From: Acidobacteriota bacterium
GTDB lineage: Bacteria > Actinomycetota > Actinomycetes > Actinomycetales > Microbacteriaceae
DNA length: 56,178 nucleotides
Direction: 5' to 3'
Assembly: GCA_019351995.1 (NCBI GenBank)
Contig: JABBOD010000018.1
Location: forward strand, 1 to 56,178
Part shown: piece after piece, positions 17,908 through 27,870 of the stretch
How positions within the stretch are numbered: the first letter of the stretch is position 1
How the letters are laid out: each line of letters begins with the position of its first letter
The notes under the pieces: model-generated
Database searches by the model: none
Seen by the model: the letters and a program-made list of their open reading frames with translations, nothing else
What the model was told of the DNA's origin: nothing
Position numbers and translations under genes: made by a program

Positions 17908-18666
17908 TTAGAGGATCGACCCCACCGACGCACCGCCGTCGATCACGATCGTCTGGCCGGTGATCCAGGCCGCGTCATCCGAGAGCAGGAAGGCGACCGG
18001 GCCGGCGACATCGGCCGACTCGCCCAACCGCTTGAGCGGATACTGGGCCGCCGCCTCGGCCTCGCGACCCTCATAGAGGGCCTTCGCGAAATCCGTCTTG
18101 ATGACGGCCGGGGCGACGGCGTTGACACGGATGGCCGGGGCGAACTCCGCGGCCTGCTGCAGCGTGAGCGTGATGAGCGCCCCCTTCGAGACACCGTAGA
18201 AGCCGATGCCCGGTGCGGCGGCAATCCCCGAGATGGACGAGATGTTGACGATGGACCCGCCAGGGCGTGCGGGGCTACCCAGCAGTCCCGTCGAGACCGC
18301 ATCGCGCGCCCATTCCAGCGTCGCGATCACGTTGACCTCGAGTGTCTTGCGCATCACGTCGACTCCGACGTCGGCGAGCGGGCCGTACGCCGGGTTGATG
18401 CCCGCGTTGTTGACGAGGTGGTCGAGGTAGCCCCACCGGGCGGTGATCAACTCGTAGACGGCGGCGCGATGCTGCGCGTCGTCCGCACGACCGGGCACGC
18501 CGACAGCCCGGGAGCCGAGCGAGGCCACCGCCTCATCGAGCGCATCCTGCTTGCGACCGGTGACGACGACCGAGCCGCCCTCCGCCACGATGCGTTGAGC
18601 GATGGCGAATCCGATGCCGCGCGACGCGCCGGTGATGAGCGCGACCCTGCCCTCGAAACGGTTCAT
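17908..18666 (-). CDS. SDR-family oxidoreductase
   Basis: Classical short-chain dehydrogenase, 252 residues from the ATG at 18666; a TTG 9 bp upstream is a less likely alternative. TGASRGIG near the N-terminus binds the cofactor, NNAGI is present, and the Ser/Tyr/Lys set lies in ISSISG...YGVSKGA. The C-terminal GQTIVIDGG is standard. It lies 10 bp downstream of ptsI on the same strand, so it is probably cotranscribed, and it converges on the acyl-CoA dehydrogenase operon. Substrate unknown. Confidence 0.87.
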   Translation of the reverse strand: MNRFEGRVALITGASRGIGFAIAQRIVAEGGSVVVTGRKQDALDEAVASLGSRAVGVPGRADDAQHRAAVYELITARWGYLDHLVNNAGINPAYGPLADVGVDVMRKTLEVNVIATLEWARDAVSTGLLGSPARPGGSIVNISSISGIAAAPGIGFYGVSKGALITLTLQQAAEFAPAIRVNAVAPAVIKTDFAKALYEGREAEAAAQYPLKRLGESADVAGPVAFLLSDDAAWITGQTIVIDGGASVGSIL

Positions 18667-18676
18667 GCGATCCAAT

Positions 18677-20326
18677 CTAAGCCGCCGCTGCCGCCGCGGC
18701 TGCCCGCGCGCCAGCTGCAGACTCCGCCGCGAGCGCGGCAGCAGCTTTCGCCCGCGCCTGCGGGAGCGTGATGCCCGCCAACTCAGCGCGAACGTCGGCG
18801 AGAGCCGCGGGGGTCATCGACAGCGAGGTGGCTCCGAGCCCGACGAGCACCACGGCCAGTTGCGGATCGGCAGCCGCCTCGCCGCAGATGCCGACAGCCC
18901 TGCCGGCAGCGGCCCCGGCATCACCGAGCAGCTTGACCAGCCGGAGGACGGACGGATGCCACGGGTCCTGATAGGAGGCGACCGTGCCCAACATGCGGTC
19001 GGCCGCGAGCGTGTACTGGGTGAGGTCGTTGGTCCCGATGCTGACGAAATCGGCGAGTCCAGCCACCTGGTCCGCCACCAGTGCGAGCGACGGGACTTCC
19101 GCCATCACCCCCACCGTCGTCAGCCCGAGCTCCTTGCCGTACTCGACGAAGAACCGTGTCTCGCCGGCATCCGCCACCATCGGTGCCATCACCCAGAGCT
19201 CGGCCTCGGTGGCGTCCTGCGCATTCTTCAGCGCGTGCAGCTGGTCACGGAGGACCTGCGGCTGAGCGCGCAACGCCCGCAGGCCGCGCACCCCCAGTGC
19301 CGGATTCTCCTCGTGCGCGTCGTTGAGAAAGGCGAGCGGCTTGTCGGCCCCCGCATCGAGCGCGCGCACGACAACCTTCTTGCCCGCGAAGTGCGACAGC
19401 AGCTCGGTGTACTGCGCCTGCTGCTCCGCCACGGTCGGCGCCGTCTGGGCATCGAGGAACAGGAACTCGGTGCGGAACAGCCCGACTCCCTCGGCGCCCA
19501 GCGCAACGGCAGCCGCGGCATCCTTCGGCGAACCCAGGTTGGCCAGCAGCGGGATCTTGGTCCCGTCGGCCAGCGCTCCCTCGGTGATCGGGATGGCAGC
19601 CTGCGCCACCCGGGCCGCGATGCGCGCTTCGGCGTCGGCGAGCTGCGCGTCGCTCGGGTCGATGGTGACGGTTCCGGATGCCGCATCCAGCACCACACGG
19701 ATGCCGTCGGCGATTGCCGCATCGCCCCCCACCCCCACGATCGCCGGGATGGACTTCGCCCTGGCCAGGATCGCCGTGTGACTGGTCGGCCCGCCGTCCC
19801 GCGTGATGAGCCCCAGGACCGTGTCGAGGTCGAGAAGTGCGGTGTCGGCGGGAGCCAGGTCGCGGGCGATCAGGATGAAGGGGACATCGGACTCCGGCAC
19901 TCCGGGAACGGGGACACCGCGCAACTGCGCGATGATCCGCTGGGAGACGTCGCCCAGGTCCGTCGCCCTCTCGGCCATGTAGCCGCCGAGGGCGGTGAGC
20001 TGCTCCTGGAAGGAACGGAACGCCTCGAACACGGCGCGTTCGCCCGTCGTCCCGGCGTCGATCCGAGCGTTCACGTCATCGGCCAGCATCGGGTCCTGCG
20101 CCATCTGCACGGCGGCCTCGATGACCTCCTTGCCTGTCCCGTCTGCCTTCTCGGCTCGCGCGGTCAACTCGGCAGCGGCCGCGGTCACGGCGTTGGCGAC
20201 CGCCGCTTTCTCCGCCGCCGCGTCACCTGCGTGCTGACCATCGACGGGGTCCTCCAGCGGCTCCGGCATGGTCAACACCCGAGCAATGACGACACCGCGC
20301 CCCACCCCGACTCCGTGCAGCTCCAT
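18677..20326 (-). CDS. ptsI: PTS enzyme I (phosphoenolpyruvate-protein phosphotransferase)
   Basis: Transfers phosphate from PEP to HPr, the first step of all PTS sugar uptake. 549 residues from the ATG at 20326 (GGAAGGA upstream; a GTG 24 bp further up is possible). The phosphorylated His183 sits in GGPTSHTAILAR, and the PEP-binding barrel includes GLFRTEFLF and the later FSIGTNDLTQY-like stretch. The alanine-rich extreme C-terminus is unusual but harmless. No ptsH or enzyme II gene is adjacent in this window. Confidence 0.95.
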   Translation of the reverse strand: MELHGVGVGRGVVIARVLTMPEPLEDPVDGQHAGDAAAEKAAVANAVTAAAAELTARAEKADGTGKEVIEAAVQMAQDPMLADDVNARIDAGTTGERAVFEAFRSFQEQLTALGGYMAERATDLGDVSQRIIAQLRGVPVPGVPESDVPFILIARDLAPADTALLDLDTVLGLITRDGGPTSHTAILARAKSIPAIVGVGGDAAIADGIRVVLDAASGTVTIDPSDAQLADAEARIAARVAQAAIPITEGALADGTKIPLLANLGSPKDAAAAVALGAEGVGLFRTEFLFLDAQTAPTVAEQQAQYTELLSHFAGKKVVVRALDAGADKPLAFLNDAHEENPALGVRGLRALRAQPQVLRDQLHALKNAQDATEAELWVMAPMVADAGETRFFVEYGKELGLTTVGVMAEVPSLALVADQVAGLADFVSIGTNDLTQYTLAADRMLGTVASYQDPWHPSVLRLVKLLGDAGAAAGRAVGICGEAAADPQLAVVLVGLGATSLSMTPAALADVRAELAGITLPQARAKAAAALAAESAAGARAAAAAAAA

Positions 20327-20434
20327 CGCGACATCCTTCCCTGAAACCACGCCCTCTTTCGGGTCCTGGTCAGCCTAGCCCGGGAGCCCGCTGGGAGACC
20401 GGTCCCGCCATCGGGTCGCCTCTAGGGTGGATTC

Positions 20435-21505
20435 ATGACGGCAGAGAGCACGGCGAAGAAGCCGCCCAGCCCTCTGCTACTCCGGGTGCAGGCGGTCGTG
20501 ACACGGGTGCAGGCGCTCAAGGTGGTGCGGGTCTTCCTGCACTACTCGAAGCTGCGCGGCCCGATTCTGGCGAGCGGTCTCGCCTTCCAGGGCCTGTTCG
20601 CCATCTTCGCGGGCTTGTGGGTGGCGTTCTCGATCGCCGGCATCGTGATCAGCGACAACATCGGGCTGCGGGATGCCGTCATCGTCGCCCTCAACAACTC
20701 GATCCCCGGACTCATCAACACGGGCGGTGGCAACTCCGGCGGCGCGATCGATGCGAAGCTCCTGCTGTCCGCCGGCGTCTTCGGCTGGACGGGAGCGATC
20801 GCGCTGCTCGGACTGCTCATCACGGCCCTCGGGTGGCTCGCGTCCGCGCGAGACGCCGTGCGCACCATTTTCGAGCTTCCCGCCCCCGCAACCAACTTCG
20901 CCGTGCTCAAGCTGCGCGACCTCGGGCTGGGCGTCGCCCTCGGGCTTGTTCTGGTGATCTCAGCGGTACTCTCCGTCGCCGGGACGAGCGCGACCGCCTG
21001 GCTGCTCAGCCTCGCCGGGATCGACTCCCACACCGTTCTCGCGACCGTTCTCAGCCGGATCGTCACCCTCGGGGTCATGTTCGGCCTGGATACGGTCGTG
21101 CTCGCGGCGATCTACCGCGTGCTGTCAGGAGTGGGGGTTCCCCGTCGACGACTCTGGGTCGGCGCGCTGATCGGTGCCGTCGGACTCGGCACCTTGAAGG
21201 TGCTTGGATCCGCGCTCCTCGGCGGGGCCACCAAGAACCCGCTCATCGCGTCCTTCGCGGTGCTGGCGGGGCTGCTGATCTTCTTCAACTTCGCCTGTCA
21301 GGTGATCCTGATCGCGGCATCCTGGATGGCGGTCGGGATCGAGGATGCCGGGATCGTGATCGACCCGCGCGTCGCGCAGATCCGACTCGATAATGCGCGA
21401 CGTCTCGTCGCCGCAGCCGAGCCCGCCGCCGAACCCGAACCAGCCCCCGAACCGACGGTGGTGGGCCGCCTGTTCGCGAGACGGCACCGCGGAGCCCGCC
21501 GGTAG
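20435..21505 (+). CDS. YihY/BrkB-family membrane protein
   Basis: Inner-membrane protein of 356 residues with about six hydrophobic segments between residues 40 and 300, beginning with the family-type FLHYSKLRGPILASGLAFQG. The C-terminal tail is rich in Pro/Glu/Ala and ends in basic residues (RLFARRHRGARR), probably cytoplasmic. The YihY family is often mislabelled ribonuclease BN; no enzymatic motif is visible and function is unknown. It is followed 20 bp later by xthA on the same strand. Confidence 0.82.
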   Translation: MTAESTAKKPPSPLLLRVQAVVTRVQALKVVRVFLHYSKLRGPILASGLAFQGLFAIFAGLWVAFSIAGIVISDNIGLRDAVIVALNNSIPGLINTGGGNSGGAIDAKLLLSAGVFGWTGAIALLGLLITALGWLASARDAVRTIFELPAPATNFAVLKLRDLGLGVALGLVLVISAVLSVAGTSATAWLLSLAGIDSHTVLATVLSRIVTLGVMFGLDTVVLAAIYRVLSGVGVPRRRLWVGALIGAVGLGTLKVLGSALLGGATKNPLIASFAVLAGLLIFFNFACQVILIAASWMAVGIEDAGIVIDPRVAQIRLDNARRLVAAAEPAAEPEPAPEPTVVGRLFARRHRGARR

Positions 21506-21525
21506 CTCTCGGTAGAATCGCGGGT

Positions 21526-22359
21526 ATGCCCCGCCCTCTGCGCATCGCCTCCGTGAACGTGAACGGCGTGCGCGCCGCGTACCGCAAGAACATGGGCGAG
21601 TGGCTGGCCGGGCGCGATGTCGACATCCTCTGCCTGCAGGAGGTCCGCGCCGAGACCGACGACCTCACGGGTTTGCTCGGCCCGGAATGGAGCGTGCTGC
21701 ACGATGCCGCGACGGCCAAGGGTCGCGCGGGGGTGGCGATCGCCTCTCGCCGCCGAGCCGAGATCCACCGGGTCGAGTTCGGCGCACCCGACTTCGACAG
21801 CGCGGGGCGCTGGTTGGAGGCCGACTACGACATCGACGGACGTATCGTGACCGTGGTCTCGGTCTACGTCCACTCGGGGGAAGCCGACACCCCCAAGCAG
21901 GTCGAGAAGTACAGATTTCTGGATGCCCTCGTCGCGCGGCTCCCCGAACTCGAGAAGCACAACCCCCTCGCCGTCATCATGGGCGACCTCAACGTTGGCC
22001 ACCGCACCCTCGACATCAAGAACTGGAAAGGCAACGTCAAGCGCGCCGGCTTTCTGCCGAGCGAACGCGCGTACTTCGACCGCATCCTGGGGGCCGAGGG
22101 TGACGAGAACTACAATGCAGGCGCCGGTCTCGGCTGGGTCGACCTGGGCCGTCGGTTCGCCGGCGAGGTGCCGGGACCGTACACCTGGTGGTCGAACCGT
22201 GGTCAGGCATTCGACACCGACACCGGATGGCGCATCGACTACCAGCTCGCCACCCCGGCACTCGCCGCGCTCGCCCGCGACTACCGGGTGGACCGCGCGG
22301 CCAGCTACGACGAGCGATGGTCCGACCACGCTCCCGTCGTCGTCGACTACGAACTTTAA
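21526..22359 (+). CDS. xthA: Exodeoxyribonuclease III
   Basis: AP endonuclease and 3'-5' exonuclease for base excision repair. 277 residues. The motifs follow the EEP family in order: SVNVNGVRAA with the metal-site asparagine, LCLQEVRAE with the metal glutamate, GDLNVGH with the catalytic Asp/Asn, the family-specific TLDIKNWKGN, and the C-terminal SDHAPVVVDY with the catalytic histidine. It is followed after 9 bp by trpS. Confidence 0.95.
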   Translation: MPRPLRIASVNVNGVRAAYRKNMGEWLAGRDVDILCLQEVRAETDDLTGLLGPEWSVLHDAATAKGRAGVAIASRRRAEIHRVEFGAPDFDSAGRWLEADYDIDGRIVTVVSVYVHSGEADTPKQVEKYRFLDALVARLPELEKHNPLAVIMGDLNVGHRTLDIKNWKGNVKRAGFLPSERAYFDRILGAEGDENYNAGAGLGWVDLGRRFAGEVPGPYTWWSNRGQAFDTDTGWRIDYQLATPALAALARDYRVDRAASYDERWSDHAPVVVDYEL

Positions 22360-23373
<1,014 letters not shown>

Positions 23374-23374
23374 G

Positions 23375-23920
23375 ATGGAGCCGGTCACGCTGCGGTCCGA
23401 GCGGCTGCTCCTCTCGCCACCGATGCTCGACGACGTCGACGCCATCGTCGGCTACTGCCAGGACCCGCTATTCGAGCAGTACCTGACAACACCGTGGCCA
23501 TACGCGCGCGACGACGCCCTCGGCTTCATCGATCTCGTGGCGGGCTGGTGGCGCGAGGAGAGCGAGTTCACCTTCGGCATCCGAACTCCTGGAGGAGACC
23601 TGCTCGGCATGATCGGCTGGCGCACTCGCGGCGACATCGGGTTTTGGATCGGCTCCGAGCACCGCGGGCGGGGCTACACGCTCGAGGCGCTCACCACGGT
23701 CGTCGACTGGGTCTTCCGGGATCGCGGCGCTGAGCAGATCAACTGGGAGTGCGTGCCCGGCAATGTGGCGTCCGCACGGACCGCGCGGGCTGCGGGATTC
23801 CGCTACACCGGGCTCGCGCCCGCGATCGTTGCCCGGCGCGATGGCTCCTTCCTGGATGACTGGCACGGCGTGCTGCGGCGGGACGACGACCGCACCCCTC
23901 AGCCCGGATGGCCGGTGTGA
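23375..23920 (+). CDS. GNAT-family N-acetyltransferase
   Basis: 181 residues from the ATG at 23375, one base after the trpS stop. The RimJ/RimL-like N-terminus EPVTLRSERLLLSPP and the acetyl-CoA loop GFWIGSEHRGRGYTLEAL (Q/RxxGxG/A form) indicate the ribosomal-protein-acetyltransferase-like branch, whose real substrates vary. It overlaps the HAD gene by a few bases at its 3' end. Confidence 0.87.
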   Translation: MEPVTLRSERLLLSPPMLDDVDAIVGYCQDPLFEQYLTTPWPYARDDALGFIDLVAGWWREESEFTFGIRTPGGDLLGMIGWRTRGDIGFWIGSEHRGRGYTLEALTTVVDWVFRDRGAEQINWECVPGNVASARTARAAGFRYTGLAPAIVARRDGSFLDDWHGVLRRDDDRTPQPGWPV

Positions 23921-24666
23921 GCGCGGCGGAGGGTCGCGGCATCCGGGTCGCCCTCTTCGACCTCGACGACACACTGTTCGCGCACCGTCTGGCCGTCCAG
24001 CGCGGGATCACCGCCCACCGTCACTCGCTCGGCGGCGACATCGCGGCCGTCGATGATGAGGTCGAGAGCGCGCGCTGGCATGAGCTCGAAGAGTTCCATT
24101 ACCACCGCTACCTCTCGGGTGAACTCGACTATCTCGGCCAGCGACGCGCGCGGACCCGTGCGTTCGTGGCGGGCTACGGGCAGAATCTCGCCACCGATGC
24201 GGAAGCCGACGTCTGGTTCGCCGGCTATTCGGCCGCGTATCGGAAAAGTTGGACCCTTCATGACGACGCCCTGCCCTGCCTGGACGCTCTGACGGCGAGC
24301 CCCCGCCCGCTGCGGATCGGGGTGATCACGAACGGCGACCTCACCACTCAGACCGCCAAGCTGCGCGGTATCGGTCTCGCGGAGCGCATCGAGCACCTCG
24401 TGGCGAGCGGTGAACTCGGGACCGCGAAACCGGATGCCGCCATCTTCACCCACGCCTGCGAGGTCTTCGACGTCGAGCCCGGTGAGGCCGTGTACGTCGG
24501 GGACCGGCTCGCCACGGACGCGCTGGGCGCCTCCGCCGCCGGGCTCCGCGGCATCTGGTTGGACCGCCAGGGCGAGGCGACGGACGAACAACTCGCCACC
24601 TGTCGCACGGCGCGAGTCTGCGTCATCCGGACCCTGGCCGAGGTGCCGGCGCTCCTCGCTCCCTGA
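23908..24666 (+). CDS. HAD-superfamily hydrolase
   Basis: Phosphatase-type HAD protein, 252 residues. Motif I is DLDDT (18-22), with Asp18 the nucleophile; motif II is VITNGD, motif III Lys in GTAKPD, and motif IV GDRLATDALG. The length and helical cap suit the C1 subclass (YjjG/pyrimidine-nucleotidase-like), but the substrate is open. The ATG at 23908 overlaps the GNAT gene by 13 bp; the GTG at 23917 (4-bp GTGA overlap) is an equally good start. Confidence 0.87.
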   Translation: MAGVSAAEGRGIRVALFDLDDTLFAHRLAVQRGITAHRHSLGGDIAAVDDEVESARWHELEEFHYHRYLSGELDYLGQRRARTRAFVAGYGQNLATDAEADVWFAGYSAAYRKSWTLHDDALPCLDALTASPRPLRIGVITNGDLTTQTAKLRGIGLAERIEHLVASGELGTAKPDAAIFTHACEVFDVEPGEAVYVGDRLATDALGASAAGLRGIWLDRQGEATDEQLATCRTARVCVIRTLAEVPALLAP

Positions 24667-24702
24667 GAACGGGGCCCCGCCCCCGGCCCCGCCTCGGCCC
24701 GG

Positions 24703-24722
24703 CCCCACCCCACCCCACCCCA
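24703..24722 (-). repeat. (CCCCA)4 tract, G-quadruplex motif on minus strand
   Basis: Four perfect CCCCA units lie in the 79-bp gap between the convergent HAD and DUF559 genes. On the minus strand this reads as four runs of four G separated by single T, the canonical form of a very stable quadruplex. The flanking bases from 24671 are also almost pure G/C. Confidence 0.8.
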
Positions 24723-24736
24723 CCGGCTCCCCGTCC

Positions 24737-24813
24737 GTCAAACATTCAGGACAAATCGAGTCCAGCGAGTCGTTTGCGGGCTCGTGCGGCCAGCTGTCCT
24801 GAACCTTTGACAC
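24737..24813 (+). repeat. 77-bp palindromic-ended element, copy 1
   Basis: Left end GTCAAACATTCAGGACA and right end TGTCCTGAACCTTTGACAC form an imperfect terminal inverted repeat. A second element of exactly the same length, with matching ends and a different middle, lies at 25681-25757. Copy 1 overlaps the last codons and stop of the DUF559 gene; together the two copies bracket that gene. Confidence 0.6.
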
Positions 24814-25612
24814 GACGATGGGCCGCAACCGCGCCGATCAGCTGGCGAGCAACGGCGTCCCGGTCGAAGACGATCAGGGAGTACCCGGGTCGAAGTGCCG
24901 TCATGCCGCGAGCGGCGAGCTGCGCGTCCCGGCGTCGATCCCGGGGGCTCAGACTCACGTCGTGGAACTCCGTCCCGTCGGTCTCGACGGCGATCCAGCT
25001 CTCGACGATGAGGTCGACCCGTCCGACGCCCGACACCCACACCTGGCTGCGCACCCGGAATCCGAGTTCGTGCGCGATGACCCGCACGATCGTTTCGAGC
25101 CCGGATTCGGCTCGGGCGTCCACGAGGTTCAGCAGGCGCCGACTCCGTGGACTCACCCGTTTCCGAAGCATCGGAATCTCGGATGCCGCCAAGAGATTCT
25201 GGTGGCGCGCGCTCTCCACGCTGGCCAGCCAGGCGAGGGGGCGCAGGCAACGGCTCGCTTGACCGAGTGCAGCAATAACATCCACGTGGTCACCGGCTCC
25301 CGCAACGTCGACGACGCAATCCGCAGACCAGTGCAGTCGAGCTCGCGAGCCGGGCAGCCGCGAGGCGTTCGACGGGACCTCCACGTGAATCTGCGCGGAA
25401 TCGAGCACCCACACGCCCCGAGCCCTCAGTTCGGACACACATGCCAGCCGACCTCCCGCGCGGACGGCCGCGGCAACGGCCGAGTCGACATCCGGTCTGG
25501 CGTAATGGCCCACCCGCAGCCGCCGCAGCTGCCCATGTTCGACGGCCGCCCGGATCTGCCGATCGGTCATGCCCCGTTCGAGCAGTTGGCGTCGTGTGGT
25601 GGTCATCTCCAT
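24746..25612 (-). CDS. DUF559/AbiEi-like protein with Vsr-type nuclease core
   Basis: 288 residues of unproven function. The N-terminus (about 1-45) reads as a winged-helix AbiEi-like segment ending RRLRVGHYARPD. The C-terminal half has a DUF559 core: ESGLE (169-173), GRVDLIV (197-203) and AVETDG (208-213) with a following His and Asp/Arg-rich helix. These correspond to the acidic residues of PD-(D/E)xK/Vsr-like endonucleases. ATG at 25612, or at 25606. Such genes are numerous in related actinobacteria and have been linked by others to antitoxin-like or nuclease roles. Here it lies alone between two 77-bp repeats. Confidence 0.7.
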   Translation of the reverse strand: MEMTTTRRQLLERGMTDRQIRAAVEHGQLRRLRVGHYARPDVDSAVAAAVRAGGRLACVSELRARGVWVLDSAQIHVEVPSNASRLPGSRARLHWSADCVVDVAGAGDHVDVIAALGQASRCLRPLAWLASVESARHQNLLAASEIPMLRKRVSPRSRRLLNLVDARAESGLETIVRVIAHELGFRVRSQVWVSGVGRVDLIVESWIAVETDGTEFHDVSLSPRDRRRDAQLAARGMTALRPGYSLIVFDRDAVARQLIGAVAAHRRVKGSGQLAARARKRLAGLDLS

Positions 25613-25680
25613 CGGCTCATCGTCGGGCAGCCGACGAGCCGGTCAACTCGTCCCACGGGCCGGTGTGGATGATATGGCCG

Positions 25681-25757
25681 GTCAGGGATTCAGGAGGAAT
25701 CGAAATCGTGGGTCAGGATTCGACCCGTCACCACGATTTGTCCTGAACCGTTGACAC
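25681..25757 (+). repeat. 77-bp palindromic-ended element, copy 2
   Basis: Ends GTCAGGGATTCAGGA and TGTCCTGAACCGTTGACAC. Positions 59-77 match copy 1 with one mismatch, and the first 22 bases match at 17 positions. Internally AAATCGTGG (25703-25711) and CCACGATTT (25731-25739) form another 9-bp stem. The element lies between the DUF559 start and the sugar permease stop, where it may also act as a terminator for the permease operon. Confidence 0.6.
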
Positions 25758-25836
25758 CTGATGGAAGGCGGCTACTGCGACAGCTGCTGCCGCACGCCGT
25801 CGCCCCGAGCCGCCGTCAGGAGCTGCTCGACCGCCC

Positions 25837-26787
25837 CTACTTGACCGAACCGGCCGTCAGCCCCCGCACGAAGAACCGCTGCAGCGACAGGAACACGATC
25901 AGCGGTACGAGGACCACGATGAACGAACCGGCCGCAACCAGGTTCCATCCCTCGTTGTACTGGCCCAGGAGCCCGAGAAGTCCCTGCTGGAGCACGGGAT
26001 TCGCGTTGCCGATGAAGATGTACGCGACCAGATAGTCGTTCCACACCCACATGAACTGGAAGATCGCGAAAGACGCCAGGGCGGGGATCGACATCGGGAT
26101 CACCAGCCGCCAGAAGATCTGGAAATGCGATGCGCCGTCTACTCGGGCCGCCTCGATGAGGGCGTTTGGCAGCGTCGACATGTAGTTGCGCAGGATGAAG
26201 ATGCACAGCGGCAGGGCGAAGGCCGAGTGCACGATCCACGCCGCCGGGAAGGTGCCGGTGATCTGGATGCCCGTCAACTGGGTGATGGCCTTGTAGGTCT
26301 GCAGGACCGGGATGAGGGCGATCTGCACCGGGATCACCAGCAACCCGACGATCACCGAGAAATAGGCCTCTTTGAAGCGGAACTCGAAGAAGGTGAACGC
26401 GTAGGCGGCGAACGCCGCGAACATCAGCGGGAGGACGGTCGCCGGGACGGACACCGCAACGCTGTTGAGGAACTCGCTCCCCAGGCTCTGTCCGGTGCCT
26501 GTCCCCGCCCCCGAGAGAGCGTTCGAATAGTTGATGAGCGTGAACGGCGCTTTCGCGATGTTGGCAAAGACCGTCCACCACCCGGTGGTCTGCGCGTCGG
26601 TTGTGGTGCGGAAACTGGTCACCAGCAACCCGAACATCGGCAGCAGCCACAGCACCGCCACGATCCCGAGCACGATGGTCAGAACGGGGCGCGCCTTCGG
26701 CTTCGACTGACGGATGGCCGTCTTGGCAGCCACCGAACTCGTGGTGACCGTTTTGTTGGTGACGAGCGTGGGGACGACCTCGGTCAT
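25837..26787 (-). CDS. Carbohydrate ABC transporter permease (MalG-type)
   Basis: Inner-membrane permease of a CUT1 sugar importer; 316 residues with six predicted helices after a 35-residue basic N-terminus. The EAA loop that docks the ATPase reads EAARVDGASHFQIFWRLVIP. It overlaps the MalF-type gene by 4 bp. No ATPase gene is present in the cluster, so it presumably shares a MsiK-type ATPase encoded elsewhere, as is common in actinobacteria. Confidence 0.93.
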   Translation of the reverse strand: MTEVVPTLVTNKTVTTSSVAAKTAIRQSKPKARPVLTIVLGIVAVLWLLPMFGLLVTSFRTTTDAQTTGWWTVFANIAKAPFTLINYSNALSGAGTGTGQSLGSEFLNSVAVSVPATVLPLMFAAFAAYAFTFFEFRFKEAYFSVIVGLLVIPVQIALIPVLQTYKAITQLTGIQITGTFPAAWIVHSAFALPLCIFILRNYMSTLPNALIEAARVDGASHFQIFWRLVIPMSIPALASFAIFQFMWVWNDYLVAYIFIGNANPVLQQGLLGLLGQYNEGWNLVAAGSFIVVLVPLIVFLSLQRFFVRGLTAGSVK

Positions 26788-27773
26788 CGGAGTGCCTCCT
26801 GTTGCCGGTAGGTGCGGATCTGGTAGACGATGACAGGGACCACCGCGATGATCAGGATGACGACGATTGCGGATGCCTTGCCCGGGTTATTGAACGCGAA
26901 GAACTGGTTGTAGAACTCCACGCCGAGCACGTTGGTGTTGAACTGACCGGAGGTCATCGCGAACACGATGTCGAAGATCTTCATCGTGGTGATGAGCACG
27001 GTGATGAACACCGCGACGATCGTGGTGCGAATCTGCGGCGCGACCACTCGGAAGAAGGTCTGACGCTCGCTCGCGCCATCGATCCTGGCCGCCTCGATTG
27101 TCTCCTCCGGGACTCCCTTGATGGCGGCGGACAGCAAGACCATGGCGTAGCCGGCGTTCAGCCATATGACGACGGCCATGATCAGAAAGCTGTTGGCATG
27201 CGCGACTTCGGTGTGAAGCCAGGAGATCGGGTCCGCTTTGGTGATGCTGGTCCACAGTGCGTTCAGGATGCCGATCTGGGGTTGGCCCGGTGCCTGGTAG
27301 GCGTACACGAACCGCCAGATACTGGCCGCCGCGATGAAGCTGATCGACATCGGCAAGAAGATGATCGATTTGAAGGTCTTCTCGCGTTTCGGGCCGAGAC
27401 GGTCGGCAAGCGTCGCAACGCCCAGGCCGATGATGACGGTCACGCCCGGAACGACGATGATCCACAGCAGGTTGTTGAAGAGCGTTTGCAGAAAGCTCGA
27501 GCTGGTGAAGAGCTGGGCGTAGTTGGTCAGGCCGCCGAAGGACTGCACTCCGTACTGGTCGGTCTTCTGGAAGCTCTGCACAACCGTGAGAATCGTCGGC
27601 ACGATGAGGAAGACAACCAGCAGCAACAGCACCGGGCCGAGGAACACGTAGGGCAGCAGACGCTTATTCCAGCGAGTGTTCGTCTTCGCGACGAGGAAGT
27701 TCAGGCCCAGGTAGACGAGGAACGACACCGCGAGACCACCGACGACGGACGCGAGAACACTGATGATCTGCAC
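26784..27773 (-). CDS. Carbohydrate ABC transporter permease (MalF-type)
   Basis: Partner permease of the CUT1 importer. 329 residues from the GTG at 27773, which has AGGAGG 7 nt upstream; the frame is open 18 bp further, but that would place the start ahead of the ribosome site. Six to seven helices; the EAA loop reads EAARIDGASERQTFFRVVAP. It lies 97 bp downstream of the binding-protein gene and overlaps the MalG-type gene by 4 bp. Confidence 0.93.
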   Translation of the reverse strand: MQIISVLASVVGGLAVSFLVYLGLNFLVAKTNTRWNKRLLPYVFLGPVLLLLVVFLIVPTILTVVQSFQKTDQYGVQSFGGLTNYAQLFTSSSFLQTLFNNLLWIIVVPGVTVIIGLGVATLADRLGPKREKTFKSIIFLPMSISFIAAASIWRFVYAYQAPGQPQIGILNALWTSITKADPISWLHTEVAHANSFLIMAVVIWLNAGYAMVLLSAAIKGVPEETIEAARIDGASERQTFFRVVAPQIRTTIVAVFITVLITTMKIFDIVFAMTSGQFNTNVLGVEFYNQFFAFNNPGKASAIVVILIIAVVPVIVYQIRTYRQQEALR

Positions 27774-27870
27774 GGAAGTGCCTCCTGACAACGATGTGAG
27801 GAATAAACCGATACTAGGGGATGCAGACGGCGGCCGAAGGAGATCTTCGGTCGGCCGCCGTCTGCGGTGA

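Noticed and set aside
24671..24722. CRISPR-like or tandem array in the C-rich tract
   Set aside because: Units are 5 bp and contiguous with no spacers; no cas genes are in the window.
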